Shown piece after piece: positions 46,471 through 55,549 of a stretch of DNA of 64,000 nucleotides. This DNA is from Bacteroidaceae bacterium (lineage in GTDB: Bacteria > Bacteroidota > Bacteroidia > Bacteroidales > Bacteroidaceae). Position numbers and translations under genes: made by a program. The stretch lies in NCBI GenBank assembly GCA_017551925.1, contig JAFZKA010000047.1, positions 1 to 64,000 of the forward strand. The letters are read 5' to 3'. Within the stretch, counting starts at the first letter, position 1, and each line of letters begins with the position of its first letter. The notes beneath the pieces were generated by a model. That model saw only the letters and a list, made by a program, of their open reading frames with translations, did not search any database and had not been told where the DNA came from.

Positions 46471-46527
46471 AAAAAACAAAGACGGGTTCCTCTTGTGGCC
46501 GTAGAGCCAGAAAGACAGGAACCCGTC
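46471..46527 (-). terminator. Terminator/attenuator-like hairpin abutting the rnpA start
   Basis: On the minus strand GACGGGTTCCT and AGGAACCCGTC form an 11-bp stem, with an inner TGGC/GCCA hairpin, followed by TTTGTTTTTT. The rnpA ATG follows directly after this tract. It ends the hemD transcript or acts as an attenuator for rnpA-yidD-tatD; no separate -7 motif is visible downstream of it. Confidence 0.75.
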
Positions 46528-46542
46528 AGTATAGAATTAAAA

Positions 46543-47292
46543 TTACTTCTTGTTATTGGCGGCAAACCATGCGTCAATAGCAGCCGACATGGAGGTGATT
46601 CCGGGAACCGGAGCCTCAATGTCAAGACGCAGACCTGCATCGCGGATAGCCTTGGCGGTCGTTCCGCCAAAACATCCTATAATTTTTTCACCCTGTACAA
46701 AGTCAGGAGCATTCTGCTTGAGCGACTCTATTCCGGCGGGGCTGAAGAATACAAGCATATCAAAATCATCAAGTTCTCCTGCCTTGAACTCATTGCTTAC
46801 AGTGCGGTACATGACAGCCTCTGTGTGTGCTATCTTGTTGGCATCAAGCAACTCCTTGAGTTCACCGGTATGCACGTTTGACATGGGAATGAAATACTTC
46901 TCTGTCTTGTGCTTGAGGATTGGAGCCATAAGGCTGTCAACCTTACCGGTATTGCCAAAGAATACCTTGCGTTTACGATACTGTACATATTTCTGTATAT
47001 AGAGAGAAACCGTCTCTGTAATGCAGAAATATTTCATATCCTCAGGGATATTGACTCTCATCTCGGCGCAAAGCTGGAAGAAATGATCTACAGCATGACG
47101 TGAAGTAAACACAACTGCAGTATGGTCCAGAATGTTAACATGCTGCGCTCTGAAATCCTTTACTGAAAGCGGGTCAACGCGAATGAAAGGTTTGAATACG
47201 AATTCAACGCCATACTTCTCAGCCAGATCAAAATACGGAGACTTGCCTGTTGCAGGCTGCGGCTGAGATATGAGGACTTTTTTAACTTTCAA
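46543..47292 (-). CDS. hemD: Uroporphyrinogen-III synthase (Bacteroidales type)
   Basis: 249 residues. Recognised from KVLISQPQPATGKSPYFDLAE, ILDHTAVVFTSRHAVDHFF, YRKRKVFFGNTGKVDSL and AVMYRTVSNEF, plus the late FFSPAGIESL and CFGGTTAKAIRDAGL. It cyclises hydroxymethylbilane with inversion of ring D in heme/corrinoid synthesis. The family is poorly conserved, but this form is stable in Bacteroidetes. The start appears to be TTG at 47292, because no ATG precedes the conserved KKVLISQ; the next gene upstream (DUF4271) stops 12 bases away. Confidence 0.85.
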   Translation of the reverse strand: MKVKKVLISQPQPATGKSPYFDLAEKYGVEFVFKPFIRVDPLSVKDFRAQHVNILDHTAVVFTSRHAVDHFFQLCAEMRVNIPEDMKYFCITETVSLYIQKYVQYRKRKVFFGNTGKVDSLMAPILKHKTEKYFIPMSNVHTGELKELLDANKIAHTEAVMYRTVSNEFKAGELDDFDMLVFFSPAGIESLKQNAPDFVQGEKIIGCFGGTTAKAIRDAGLRLDIEAPVPGITSMSAAIDAWFAANNKK

Positions 47293-47304
47293 TTTATCTA
47301 CAGT

Positions 47305-47997
47305 TTAAATTAGACCTACAAAATTATTCAAAATGACAACCTCAATTATTACAGGTGCTATTTCGAACGCACAAAGGTACAAAATAAATCCTGAATTGGA
47401 ACGCCTATTCTTAAATAAGGAGGTTTTTATCTTAAAAATAATTCCAATAATGACCAGAATGCGCACCAGACCGCAAAAAACAAGCACTAAAAAGAGAGGC
47501 AGTCCCAGAAACATGACAACCAGTGAAAACGCCAGAATCAGAAAACCGGCCACTGAGAAATTCATCACTATGAAACAGTTCCATCTGATGGGTTTCAGCG
47601 CGATGGTCTGTGATTTATAGAGTCTGCTGTTGACAATTGTATATAAAAGAAGTTTTGCAGTAAAAAAGCCTGTAAACAGCGATGAAATCAGCAATAATGA
47701 ATAAACCGGACCCGTTCCGGGCTCAGTTATATCAGACGTATAAAGAACAATGGCAAAGGCGACGCTTATGCATGAAAGGACAAATACGGATATAAAGCCT
47801 ATTGTCGGAAAAAGCGGATACCATACATCTGAGTCAGGATTGTTGAACCTGTACATGGACCTTACGGCTTTCTTGTATGAAGCATTGTACGGAGCCATAA
47901 TGACCAGCATCAGGATCAGAGTGACAGTCACGGCCAACAACAACCAGTCATTTATCGCAACCGGAGTGTTCAGTATGGAAATTGAGGCCGGAATCAT
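47305..47997 (-). CDS. DUF4271-type integral membrane protein
   Basis: 230 residues with about six hydrophobic segments (for example WLLLAVTVTLILMLVIMAP, FISVFVLSCISVAFAIVLY, VMNFSVAGFLILAFSLVVMF, FLVLVFCGLVRILVIIGIIF). Matches in size and position the DUF4271 proteins encoded next to hemD in Bacteroidales; biochemical role unknown. Its ATG overlaps the LOG gene stop (ATGA). Confidence 0.75.
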   Translation of the reverse strand: MIPASISILNTPVAINDWLLLAVTVTLILMLVIMAPYNASYKKAVRSMYRFNNPDSDVWYPLFPTIGFISVFVLSCISVAFAIVLYTSDITEPGTGPVYSLLLISSLFTGFFTAKLLLYTIVNSRLYKSQTIALKPIRWNCFIVMNFSVAGFLILAFSLVVMFLGLPLFLVLVFCGLVRILVIIGIIFKIKTSLFKNRRSNSGFILYLCAFEIAPVIIEVVILNNFVGLI

Positions 47998-48581
47998 TTC
48001 TTTACAAGAATCTTGCTCGTAACGTCATTCCAATCTGAAATTGAATCCAACAGTTCCATGACCTGTTGGGGAGTATCGGCTATTGCCCAAAGACGCTTGA
48101 ATACAGGGTTCATGAATCCACGCTCGGTAGTACGGTCAAGCATCTCAAAAATGGGTTGATAGTAATTGTCCGTATTCAAAATGATTATGGGCTTGACAAA
48201 CAGGCCCAGCATTTTCCAGGTTATTATCTCAAACAATTCCTCAAAGGTTCCGGTTCCGCCAGGCAGAGCAATGACGGCATCGGCCATCTTGGACATCATG
48301 CGTTTGCGCTCATGCATGTTTTCAGTAACGATAACCTCTGACAGGCCCTGATGCAACCACCCTTTGTCTATCATAAATTTAGGAATTATTCCAACAGCCT
48401 TGCCTCCGGCATCAAGGGCGCCGTCCTCAACGGCAGCCATCAGTCCGGTGGAGCCGGCTCCGGTTACAAGAGTCATGCCGGCCGAAGCGATAAGACTGCC
48501 CAGGCTGTATGCTGCATCCTTGAACACGGGCTCCACATCGGCGCTTGACGCCCCGTAAACCACAATTGTCTTTCTCTCCAT
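47994..48581 (-). CDS. LOG-family (TIGR00730) nucleotide 5'-monophosphate phosphoribohydrolase
   Basis: About 195 residues from the ATG at 48581; the frame extends to 48740 but into ahcY. Rossmann-like start KTIVVYGASSADVEPVF, then GAGSTGLMAAVEDGAL, ENMHERKRMMSKMADAVIAL and the catalytic PGGTGTFEELFEIITW. The family releases bases from nucleotide 5'-monophosphates (known for cytokinin activation); the physiological substrate in Bacteroidales is unclear. It begins immediately after the ahcY stop, so the two are in one transcript. Confidence 0.92.
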   Translation of the reverse strand: MERKTIVVYGASSADVEPVFKDAAYSLGSLIASAGMTLVTGAGSTGLMAAVEDGALDAGGKAVGIIPKFMIDKGWLHQGLSEVIVTENMHERKRMMSKMADAVIALPGGTGTFEELFEIITWKMLGLFVKPIIILNTDNYYQPIFEMLDRTTERGFMNPVFKRLWAIADTPQQVMELLDSISDWNDVTSKILVKK

Positions 48582-48582
48582 C

Positions 48583-49998
48583 TTAATAACGGTAGTGCTC
48601 TGCTTTATATGGTCCTTCAACCGGAACACCGATATAATCGGCCTGCGCCTGCGTGAGTTTTGAAAGATGTACGCCGATGCGCTCCAGATGCAGACGTGCC
48701 ACCTCCTCATCAAGATGCTTGGGCAAGCGGTAAACGTCAACAGGGTATTTCTTGTTAAAGAGTTCTATCTGAGCCAGGGTCTGGTTGGTGAAACTGTTGC
48801 TCATCACAAAACTGGGGTGACCTGTTGCGCAACCAAGATTGACCAGACGACCGTCGGCCAGCAGAATGATGCTGTGACCATCGGCAAAGAAATAACGGTC
48901 AACCTGGGGTTTTACGTTCTGACACTTTATGCCGGGCAGTTTCTTGAGTTTGTCAACCTGAATCTCACTGTCAAAGTGACCTATGTTGCAGACTATTGCC
49001 TGATCAGGCATAACCTTGAGATGTTCAGTCGTAATAACATCAATATTGCCTGTTGTAGTTACAAATATGTTGCCAAGGGGAGCAGCCTCCTCCATTGTCA
49101 CAACCTCATAGCCCTCCATGGCGGCCTGCAATGCGCAGATGGGGTCAATCTCAGTAACCAGTACGCGGGCACCGTATGAACGCATGCTCTGTGCACAGCC
49201 CTTGCCAACCTCACCGTAACCTGCCACGACGCAAACCTTACCTGCTATCATGACATCGGTTGCACGCTTGATGCCGTCGGCAAGTGATTCACGGCAGCCG
49301 TACAGGTTGTCGAACTTGCTCTTGGTAACGGAGTCATTTACATTGAATGCGGGGAAAAGCAACTCACCGTTCTGCTGCATGCGGTACAGACGATGTACGC
49401 CGGTGGTGGTCTCCTCACTCACACCCTTTATGTTTTTGGCAATATTCTGCCAGTATGAATTGCCCTTAATCTTGGCAACCTCTTTAAGAGCGGCCAGAAG
49501 TTCGCGTTCATCGGCCGATTCTGCCTCATAATCAAGAGCCTTGGGATCTTTCTCACCCTTAACGCCAAGATGTATCATGAGTGTAGCGTCGCCGCCGTCA
49601 TCAACAATCATATTGGGACCTCCCTCAGGGAAATTCATGGCCTGAAGCGTGCACCACCAGTACTCCTTGGCTGTCTCGCCTTTCCAGGCAAAAACGGCAG
49701 CACTGCCGGCGGCTGCAATCGCTGCTGCAGCATGATCCTGTGTGGAATATATATTGCATGAGCACCAACGGATATCGGCACCCAGTTCATGCAGGGTCTC
49801 TATCAGCACTGCCGTCTGAATTGTCATGTGCAACGAGCCCATTATTCGGGCACCCTTAAGCGGTTTGGAGTCACGGTACTTGTCGCGGAGAGCCATCAGG
49901 CCGGGCATCTCCTTTTCTGCCATCTCAATCTCCTTGCGGCCGAATTCAGCCAACTTAATGTCTGCCACCTTGTACGGCAGGTTTGAATAAAGTTCCAT
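48583..49998 (-). CDS. ahcY: S-adenosylhomocysteine hydrolase
   Basis: 471 residues from the ATG at 49998 ([20 protein letters not shown]); the longer frame to 50127 reads into the repeat element and is not protein. Motifs: [15 protein letters not shown] (substrate), [38 protein letters not shown] (NAD-binding) and the C-terminal KAEHYRY. It splits S-adenosylhomocysteine to adenosine and homocysteine in the methyl cycle. A canonical promoter lies upstream, and structured element copy 2 lies beyond that. Confidence 0.97.
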   Translation of the reverse strand: MELYSNLPYKVADIKLAEFGRKEIEMAEKEMPGLMALRDKYRDSKPLKGARIMGSLHMTIQTAVLIETLHELGADIRWCSCNIYSTQDHAAAAIAAAGSAAVFAWKGETAKEYWWCTLQAMNFPEGGPNMIVDDGGDATLMIHLGVKGEKDPKALDYEAESADERELLAALKEVAKIKGNSYWQNIAKNIKGVSEETTTGVHRLYRMQQNGELLFPAFNVNDSVTKSKFDNLYGCRESLADGIKRATDVMIAGKVCVVAGYGEVGKGCAQSMRSYGARVLVTEIDPICALQAAMEGYEVVTMEEAAPLGNIFVTTTGNIDVITTEHLKVMPDQAIVCNIGHFDSEIQVDKLKKLPGIKCQNVKPQVDRYFFADGHSIILLADGRLVNLGCATGHPSFVMSNSFTNQTLAQIELFNKKYPVDVYRLPKHLDEEVARLHLERIGVHLSKLTQAQADYIGVPVEGPYKAEHYRY

Positions 49999-50028
49999 AT
50001 AGTGCTGTTCTGTTTTTGTTTCGGATTG

Positions 50029-50059
50029 CAAAGATATAATGAAAATGATGATATCCCAA
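50029..50059 (-). promoter_or_regulatory. ahcY promoter (-33 TTG, -7 TATCTTTG)
   Basis: Minus-strand TTG (50059-50057) and TATCTTTG (50036-50029) with 20 bases between. The ATG follows at 49998. Confidence 0.7.
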
Positions 50060-50064
50060 CATAT

Positions 50065-50325
50065 CTTTTGGGGTATCAGTATTACTGTCCCCGTTTGCAG
50101 AAGCAGAACTGTCAGTTTGGGGAGCATTCAGTGACTTGGCGTGAAGCGCAAGACCTTGGGAGGATCCCGTTAAAAACGGCACTGTCCGAGGAACGTTCGA
50201 CCCCGTAGGGGGCGATAAGGACGAGTTTGCCGTTTAGGGTCCGGAAAGGTCTTGCGTAGCCAAGGAGCGGCTGCTCCCCAAACTGATAGTTCTGCGTTGT
50301 TTCAGATACTGATACCCCAAAAAGT
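50065..50325 (+). repeat. Structured intergenic element, copy 2
   Basis: Outer arms (CTTTTGGGGTATCAGTAT near 50065 and its complement ending near 50325) enclose a 23-bp inner stem (50103-50125 with 50273-50295, one G/U). The core has GGATCCC (50162)/GGGTCC (50237), AAACGGC (50174)/GCCGTTT (50229), GTCC (50184)/GGAC (50219) and a hairpin at 50197-50215. It lies exactly between the yifB stop (50326) and the ahcY promoter (50059), on the opposite strand sense to both genes. Confidence 0.85.
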
Positions 50326-51864
50326 TCACTCCCCCCAAGAGCCGCGATCAAGGCTGCGATACCCGATAGCCTCAGCAATATGCTGCGGAGTAATGTTAGC
50401 AGAGCATTCCATATCAGCAATCGTGCGCGCAACCTTAAGTATGCGGTCATATGCACGGGCTGACAGATTCAGCCGGTTCATGGCCTCACCCAGAATCCTT
50501 ATGGCCGAAGGTTCTGCCTGAGCATATCTGCCAAGCAGGCGCGAATCCATCTGAGCATTGCAATATATGCCCTTTTCATCGGCAAATCTGGCCGCCTGAA
50601 TGCCGCGGGCCGCAATGACACGTTCACGTATTGAAGAACTGTGCTCACCGCTCTGACCTGACGACATATCATCAAAACCCACCGGCTGAATCTCACATTG
50701 TATGTCAAAGCGGTCCATAAGCGGCCCTGACACCCTGCCCAGATAGCGCTCAATGATGGCAGGAGTACAATGACACTCTTTGGTGGGATGATTGTAGTAT
50801 CCGCAAGGGCAGGGATTCATTGAAGCCACCAGCATGAATGAGGCCGGATACTCAACCCTGTATTTTGCCCTTGAAATCACAATTGTCCTGTCCTCAAGAG
50901 GCTGTCTGAGCACCTCAAGGGCAGACCTTGTGAATTCCGGCAGTTCATCAAGATAGAGCACGCCGTTATGGGCAAGCGATATTTCACCGGGCTGCGCATT
51001 TGCACCGCCTCCTGTCAGTGCCACATTTGTAATGGTGTGGTGAGGATGCCGGAAAGGGCGTTCGGTTATGAGAGCAGATCCATGTCCCGTAAATCCGGCC
51101 ACGGAATGTATTCGGGTGGTCTCAATGCTCTCCTCCTTGGTCAGAGGCGGCAGAATTGAAGAGAGCGCGCGAGCCATCATTGATTTTCCGCTTCCGGGCG
51201 GACCGATCATAATCAGATTGTGACCACCGCTCGCGGCCACCTCAAGGGCACGTTTTACAGCCACCTGGCCTTTGACATCTGCAAAATCAGCATAAGACTG
51301 CGTAATGCCCGGCTCAAAAGCAACATCGGAACGTTCTGTTACGCCTATGTGACCGGGAGCATCATTCAAAAGGTCAACGACCTCACGTATGGTACTTGCC
51401 CCATAAACCTCAATGCCCTCTATAACAGCAGCCTCAGGTGCATTCTGGATTGGCAGGATTATTCCCTTGAAACCCTCACTACGGGCGCGTATGGCCATTG
51501 ACAGCGCGCCCTTGACAGGCTGCAGGGTGCCGTCCAGACTCAGTTCGCCCATTATCACATAATCATTCAGCAGGTCAGCCCTGAGTTGGCCCACCGATGC
51601 CATTATCCCTATGGCCAGCGGCAAATCATACGCCGCCCCCTCCTTTCGTATGTCAGCAGGAGCCATATTGATTATAATCTGGCATGAAGGAAACTTGTAG
51701 CCGTTCACCTGAAAAGCCGAAACTATTCTCTCATGGCTCTCCTTGACGGCACTGTCAGGCAATCCCACAAGAAAGAATCTGATACCGCGCGATGTACTCG
51801 CCTCAATTGTCACGATGTATGCGTCTATCCCCTGGACAGCCGCACCGAAAACCTTGATAAGCAT
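50326..51864 (-). CDS. YifB/ComM-family Mg-chelatase-like AAA+ ATPase
   Basis: 512 residues. An N-terminal Lon-like domain (~1-170, VGLPDSAVKESHERI and GELSLDGTLQPVKGAL) is followed by the AAA+ core with Walker A GPPGSGKSMMARAL, Walker B GVLYLDELPEF, and the zinc-like segment MNPCPCGYYNHPTKEC. The C-terminal Mg_chelatase_C helical domain ends with SANITPQHIAEAIGYRSLDR. In naturally transformable bacteria ComM is a helicase for branch migration; a similar recombination role is likely here. An exact -7 motif (51915-51908) precedes it. Confidence 0.95.
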   Translation of the reverse strand: MLIKVFGAAVQGIDAYIVTIEASTSRGIRFFLVGLPDSAVKESHERIVSAFQVNGYKFPSCQIIINMAPADIRKEGAAYDLPLAIGIMASVGQLRADLLNDYVIMGELSLDGTLQPVKGALSMAIRARSEGFKGIILPIQNAPEAAVIEGIEVYGASTIREVVDLLNDAPGHIGVTERSDVAFEPGITQSYADFADVKGQVAVKRALEVAASGGHNLIMIGPPGSGKSMMARALSSILPPLTKEESIETTRIHSVAGFTGHGSALITERPFRHPHHTITNVALTGGGANAQPGEISLAHNGVLYLDELPEFTRSALEVLRQPLEDRTIVISRAKYRVEYPASFMLVASMNPCPCGYYNHPTKECHCTPAIIERYLGRVSGPLMDRFDIQCEIQPVGFDDMSSGQSGEHSSSIRERVIAARGIQAARFADEKGIYCNAQMDSRLLGRYAQAEPSAIRILGEAMNRLNLSARAYDRILKVARTIADMECSANITPQHIAEAIGYRSLDRGSWGE

Positions 51865-51907
51865 GATTATATATGGTATTAAAAATGGTGTTGTTCATGT
51901 CAGCATT

Positions 51908-51915
51908 CAAATATA
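51908..51915 (-). promoter_or_regulatory. Candidate -7 element for yifB
   Basis: Minus-strand TATATTTG, an exact TAnnTTTG match, 43 bases upstream of the ATG at 51864 and just past the stop of the upstream lipoprotein gene (51923). Confidence 0.5.
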
Positions 51916-51922
51916 ACTGATT

Positions 51923-52999
51923 TCAATCAAATACCGTTCTGAATTTTAAAGGTTTGTCTGTGTCTTTCTTTTGAGTATCCTTTTTGGTCAGGACCCTGGA
52001 CAGTTCCTGATCAAGTTCAAAAGTATTGTCAGTTTTGAAAATAACTCTTCGGGATTCATTGTAAAGGACATAAACCGGCACCTTCTTTATCTTGGCAGTC
52101 CTGACAATCCGGCTGTGCCAACCCTGAGGGTCATTATATGATGTCCAACTTAACGAATCCTTTGAAACAGCCTGAATCCATCGGTCCCGGTTAACGTCAA
52201 TTGAAACGTCAATCACGCTGAATTTGTAGTCAACGTATCTGTTCCGGAGTTTTGCCATCTCCTGTCTTGCCAGAAGCCCGTCATCCTGCCATGATGACCA
52301 TACCAGAACAAGAAGTTTTTCTGAAAGGTCACCTATGTTGGCAAACTGTTGCCTCACACCTGCAGTATCAAAAAGGAGATACAGGTTCGGAGGAGCCGAT
52401 GCCGATGCCGAAGGAGCCTCTGAAAACTCAGCCTTGAGCGTAACAAGAAACGGCGCATCCTGCATGTTGCCGCTCATTCTTGAAATGAGTTTCTCGATTA
52501 CAGACTGCTCGGCATGGTAATTGAGGACCATCCTGTCATATATGAGGTATGGCGTAATCTCATTGAACGGGTCTGTTGTAATAAGCGAATCTATTCTTGC
52601 AGCAGCCTGCTCTACGCAAGTGTCCTGCATTGAAGACAGATAGAATGACTGGTATGAATCATTGCAATAACCGCCCGACAACTTGGTAGGGCCGTTGTCT
52701 GACGGAACAAACAGAGTGGATACCACTCCTTTTTCAGCAAACACAGGCTGACGGCGTCCGTCAGGCAGAATAAGGATTAGGGTAGTTACCGTGTCAGGAT
52801 TGAAAGACCATTTGAACTGTCCCTTGTTGCAGCGGATAGTATCGGTCCCGTCAAACCTGGAATCCAATCCTATAACAAGAATGGAATCGTTCCCGCCGTC
52901 CTGAATTGTTCCACGCAACGTGAATGTATCACGGTGACTGCAAGCGGCAATCACAAAGACAACAATAATCAGAATAACGGCCGGAACTCTTGTTCTCAT
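51923..52999 (-). CDS. DUF4369/thioredoxin-like lipoprotein lacking the CXXC site
   Basis: 358 residues, lipoprotein signal (VFVIAACSHRD). Residues ~25-120 resemble the DUF4369 beta domain found before Bacteroidales TlpA-like thioredoxins (FTLRGTIQDGGNDSILVIG). A thioredoxin-like fold occupies ~215-350 (EKLLVLVWSSWQDDG, VIDVSIDVNRDRWIQA, KIKKVPVYVLYNESR with the cis-proline). The usual WCxxC is replaced by WSSWQ, so it cannot do disulfide chemistry. It may be a binding or structural protein of the envelope. It starts 8 bases after the typA stop. Confidence 0.75.
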   Translation of the reverse strand: MRTRVPAVILIIVVFVIAACSHRDTFTLRGTIQDGGNDSILVIGLDSRFDGTDTIRCNKGQFKWSFNPDTVTTLILILPDGRRQPVFAEKGVVSTLFVPSDNGPTKLSGGYCNDSYQSFYLSSMQDTCVEQAAARIDSLITTDPFNEITPYLIYDRMVLNYHAEQSVIEKLISRMSGNMQDAPFLVTLKAEFSEAPSASASAPPNLYLLFDTAGVRQQFANIGDLSEKLLVLVWSSWQDDGLLARQEMAKLRNRYVDYKFSVIDVSIDVNRDRWIQAVSKDSLSWTSYNDPQGWHSRIVRTAKIKKVPVYVLYNESRRVIFKTDNTFELDQELSRVLTKKDTQKKDTDKPLKFRTVFD

Positions 53000-53007
53000 A
53001 CCAGATG

Positions 53008-54801
53008 TTATTTTGCGGCGCGCTTGCGCTCCAGTTCATTCAGTATGATCTTGCGCATACGCATGCTCTTGGGTGTAACCTCAACGTACTCATCGTTCTT
53101 GATATACTCCAGAGCCTCCTCAAGTGAGAATATAACGGGAGGAGCGATATGAGCCTTTTCATCGGCACCGCTGGCACGCATGTTGGTAAGCTGCTTGCTC
53201 TTGGTCACGTTGATTACAAGGTCCTTCTCATGAACGTGCTCACCAACCACCTGGCCTGCATATACCTGATCCTGCGGGTTCACAAAGAATTTGCCGCGGT
53301 CCTGCAGTTTGTCAAGAGCGTATGCAAATACTGTACCTGTCTCCATGGCAACCATTGAACCGTTGGTACGGCGCTCAATGTCACCCTTGTAAGGCTGATA
53401 CTCCTTGAAACGGTGTGCCATTACGGCCTCACCCTGTGATGCGGTAAGCACGTTTGTACGGAGTCCGATGATACCGCGTGAAGGGATATCGAACACAATG
53501 ACTACGCGGTCACCCTGGGTGTCCATTGATGTCATCTCACCCTTGCGCTTGGTGGCCAGGTCAATCATCTTGCTTGAAAACTCCTCAGGCACGCTGATGG
53601 TCAGTTCCTCAATAGGCTCGCAAGTCTTGCCGTCTATCTCCTTCATGATAACCTGCGGCTGACCCACCTGAAGTTCATAGCCCTCACGGCGCATGGTCTC
53701 AATAAGGATTGACAGATGCAGCACGCCACGGCCTGAAACAATCCACTTGCCGTCCTCCTCTGTGCGGCGTACGCGCAGGGCCAGGTTCTTGTCAAGTTCC
53801 AGGTTCAGACGGTCCTGAATGTGTCGTGATGTTACGTATTTACCCTCCTTTCCAAAGAATGGTGAGTCATTTATAGAGAAGAGCATACTCATGGTAGGCT
53901 CATCGATTGCAATAGGTGGCAGAGGATCGGGGTTCTCGGCATCACAGATGGTATCACCAATCTCAAACTTGTCAAGACCTACAATGGCGCAAATATCGCC
54001 GGCCTCAACAGTGGGAACGCGCTTGCGGCCCATACCCTCAAAAGTATGGAGTTCCTTTATCTTGACTTTCTCCTTGGTGCCGTCACGATGTGCCAGCGTG
54101 CAGGTCATACCCTCATTCAGGACACCGCGGTTTACACGGCCCACAGCGATTCGGCCGGTATATGATGAGTAGTCAAGCGATGTGATAAGCATCTGCAGGG
54201 TGCCCTCCTCCTGCTTGGGAGCGGGGATGTGCTCAATGATAGCATCAAGCAGGGGCAGGATATTATCTGTAGGCTGTTTCCAGTCCGTGCTCATCCAGTT
54301 CTGCTTGGCAGAGCCGTAGAGTACGGGGAAATCCAACTGATCCTCAGTGGCATCAAGAGCGAACATAAGGTCAAACACCATCTCATAGACCTCATCAGGG
54401 CGGCAGTTGGGCTTATCTACCTTATTTACTACTACTATAGGCTTGAGTCCTATCTGAAGTGCCTTCTGCAACACGAAACGGGTCTGTGGCATCGGGCCCT
54501 CAAAGGCATCGACCAGAAGTATGCAGCCATCGGCCATGTTGAGCACGCGCTCCACCTCACCTCCAAAGTCAGAGTGTCCCGGAGTGTCAATGATGTTGAT
54601 CTTGGTATCCTTATAAGTAATGGAGACGTTCTTGGAGAGAATGGTTATACCACGCTCACGCTCCAAGTCATTGTTGTCAAGCATCAGTTCACCTTTGGCC
54701 TGATTGTCACGGAACAGGTGTCCGGCAAGCATCATCTTGTCAACCAAGGTGGTCTTTCCGTGGTCAACGTGGGCAATAATTGCGATGTTCCTTATGTTCA
54801 T
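53008..54801 (-). CDS. typA: Translational GTPase TypA/BipA
   Basis: 597 residues, full length. G1 [17 protein letters not shown], the switch I region ERERGITI, G3 [19 protein letters not shown] and G4 [12 protein letters not shown] define the GTPase domain. EF-G-like domains II, III and V follow ([21 protein letters not shown]), and the C-terminal domain unique to TypA ends with [17 protein letters not shown]. It is a ribosome-associated factor needed for growth at low temperature and other stresses in many bacteria. A leader of about 300 bases with several hairpins lies upstream. Confidence 0.98.
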   Translation of the reverse strand: MNIRNIAIIAHVDHGKTTLVDKMMLAGHLFRDNQAKGELMLDNNDLERERGITILSKNVSITYKDTKINIIDTPGHSDFGGEVERVLNMADGCILLVDAFEGPMPQTRFVLQKALQIGLKPIVVVNKVDKPNCRPDEVYEMVFDLMFALDATEDQLDFPVLYGSAKQNWMSTDWKQPTDNILPLLDAIIEHIPAPKQEEGTLQMLITSLDYSSYTGRIAVGRVNRGVLNEGMTCTLAHRDGTKEKVKIKELHTFEGMGRKRVPTVEAGDICAIVGLDKFEIGDTICDAENPDPLPPIAIDEPTMSMLFSINDSPFFGKEGKYVTSRHIQDRLNLELDKNLALRVRRTEEDGKWIVSGRGVLHLSILIETMRREGYELQVGQPQVIMKEIDGKTCEPIEELTISVPEEFSSKMIDLATKRKGEMTSMDTQGDRVVIVFDIPSRGIIGLRTNVLTASQGEAVMAHRFKEYQPYKGDIERRTNGSMVAMETGTVFAYALDKLQDRGKFFVNPQDQVYAGQVVGEHVHEKDLVINVTKSKQLTNMRASGADEKAHIAPPVIFSLEEALEYIKNDEYVEVTPKSMRMRKIILNELERKRAAK

Positions 54802-55117
54802 ATTGTTATTAAATTATCCTTTCCTAATCCGTATTCCATCCGGTTGGATGCTCGCCGTTTTTCGGCTCGGTTATTTTTTGGTTTTCTTGGCCCGATGGGC
54901 CTTGAAAACCGCTAACTGGAAACTTATCTGCGTATTAGGAACAACCTTTTTTTAGTTTCCTTCTGGAAACGCGCTTCGTTCCATTTCATTTCACTACGCT
55001 TGCCGGCCTTCCAGGCCGGGTAAAACCAAACCATTTTTCGCTTCGCTTTAATGGTATGGTTTTACTGGGTGCAGAGGGGAACCTTCTGCTGGTTTGGAGT
55101 TTCCGGGTGCAAAGTTA
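54802..55117 (-). promoter_or_regulatory. Long structured leader and promoter of typA
   Basis: An exact -7 motif, TAACTTTG (55117-55110, minus), would give a leader of roughly 300 bases. In it are an AATGGT-type hairpin (about 55021-55063, TAAAACCA paired with TGGTTTTA), CCGGCC/GGCCGG (about 55002-55018), GTTTCC/GGAAAC (about 54953-54970), GGTTTTC..GGCCC/GGGCC..GAAAACC (54880-54910) and CATCC/GGATG (54837-54850). A purine-rich stretch precedes the ATG. No reading frame of note. It may be a regulatory 5' leader. Confidence 0.5.
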
Positions 55118-55140
55118 CGGGAATTTTGTCAGATTTTTCA

Positions 55141-55170
55141 TTGTCAGTTAAAAAAGAAGATATATCTTTG
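55141..55170 (+). promoter_or_regulatory. rpsO promoter (-33 TTG, -7 TATCTTTG)
   Basis: TTG at 55141-55143 and TATCTTTG at 55163-55170, 19 bases apart, directly upstream of rpsO (ATG at 55208). Confidence 0.75.
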
Positions 55171-55207
55171 CGCCCGCTAAACGAGTTTTCACATAATTTT
55201 TAAGAAA

Positions 55208-55477
55208 ATGTATTTAGACAAAGAGAAAAAACAAGAAATCTTTGGACAATACGGAAAGTCCAACACGGATACTGGCTCACCTGAAGCCCAGATAGCCTTG
55301 TTCTCATACCGTATTTCCCATTTGACGGAACATCTTAAGGAGAACCGTAAGGATTATAGCACTGAAAGGGCACTGACCCAGTTGGTAGGTAAGCGCAGAA
55401 GACTGCTCAACTACCTCAAGGAGAGAGACATTGAGCGCTACCGCGCCATCGTTAAGGCTCTCGGCTTGCGCAAGTAA
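55208..55477 (+). CDS. rpsO: 30S ribosomal protein S15
   Basis: 89 residues, the standard length. Characteristic segments are [38 protein letters not shown] and the end [13 protein letters not shown]. It binds 16S rRNA helices in the small-subunit platform. It is a single-gene transcript with a canonical promoter and a strong terminator. Confidence 0.99.
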   Translation: MYLDKEKKQEIFGQYGKSNTDTGSPEAQIALFSYRISHLTEHLKENRKDYSTERALTQLVGKRRRLLNYLKERDIERYRAIVKALGLRK

Positions 55478-55492
55478 GGCTAAACGTAAAGG

Positions 55493-55527
55493 AAAAGGGG
55501 TTGATTCCAAGAGTCAACCCCTTTTTA
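55493..55527 (+). terminator. rpsO terminator
   Basis: AAAAGGGGTTGA and TCAACCCCTTTT form a 12-bp stem with a 9-base loop, followed by TATTTTT. Confidence 0.9.
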
Positions 55528-55549
55528 TTTTTCCTAAACAGGATGTTTT

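Noticed and set aside
46063-46881. A 272-codon plus-strand frame opposite rnpA and hemD
   Set aside because: Runs through two conserved genes and an intergenic hairpin on the other strand; composition is not protein-like.
49999-50127. N-terminal extension of AhcY by 43 codons
   Set aside because: The extra codons are translated promoter and structured element sequence; the conserved protein starts at 49998.
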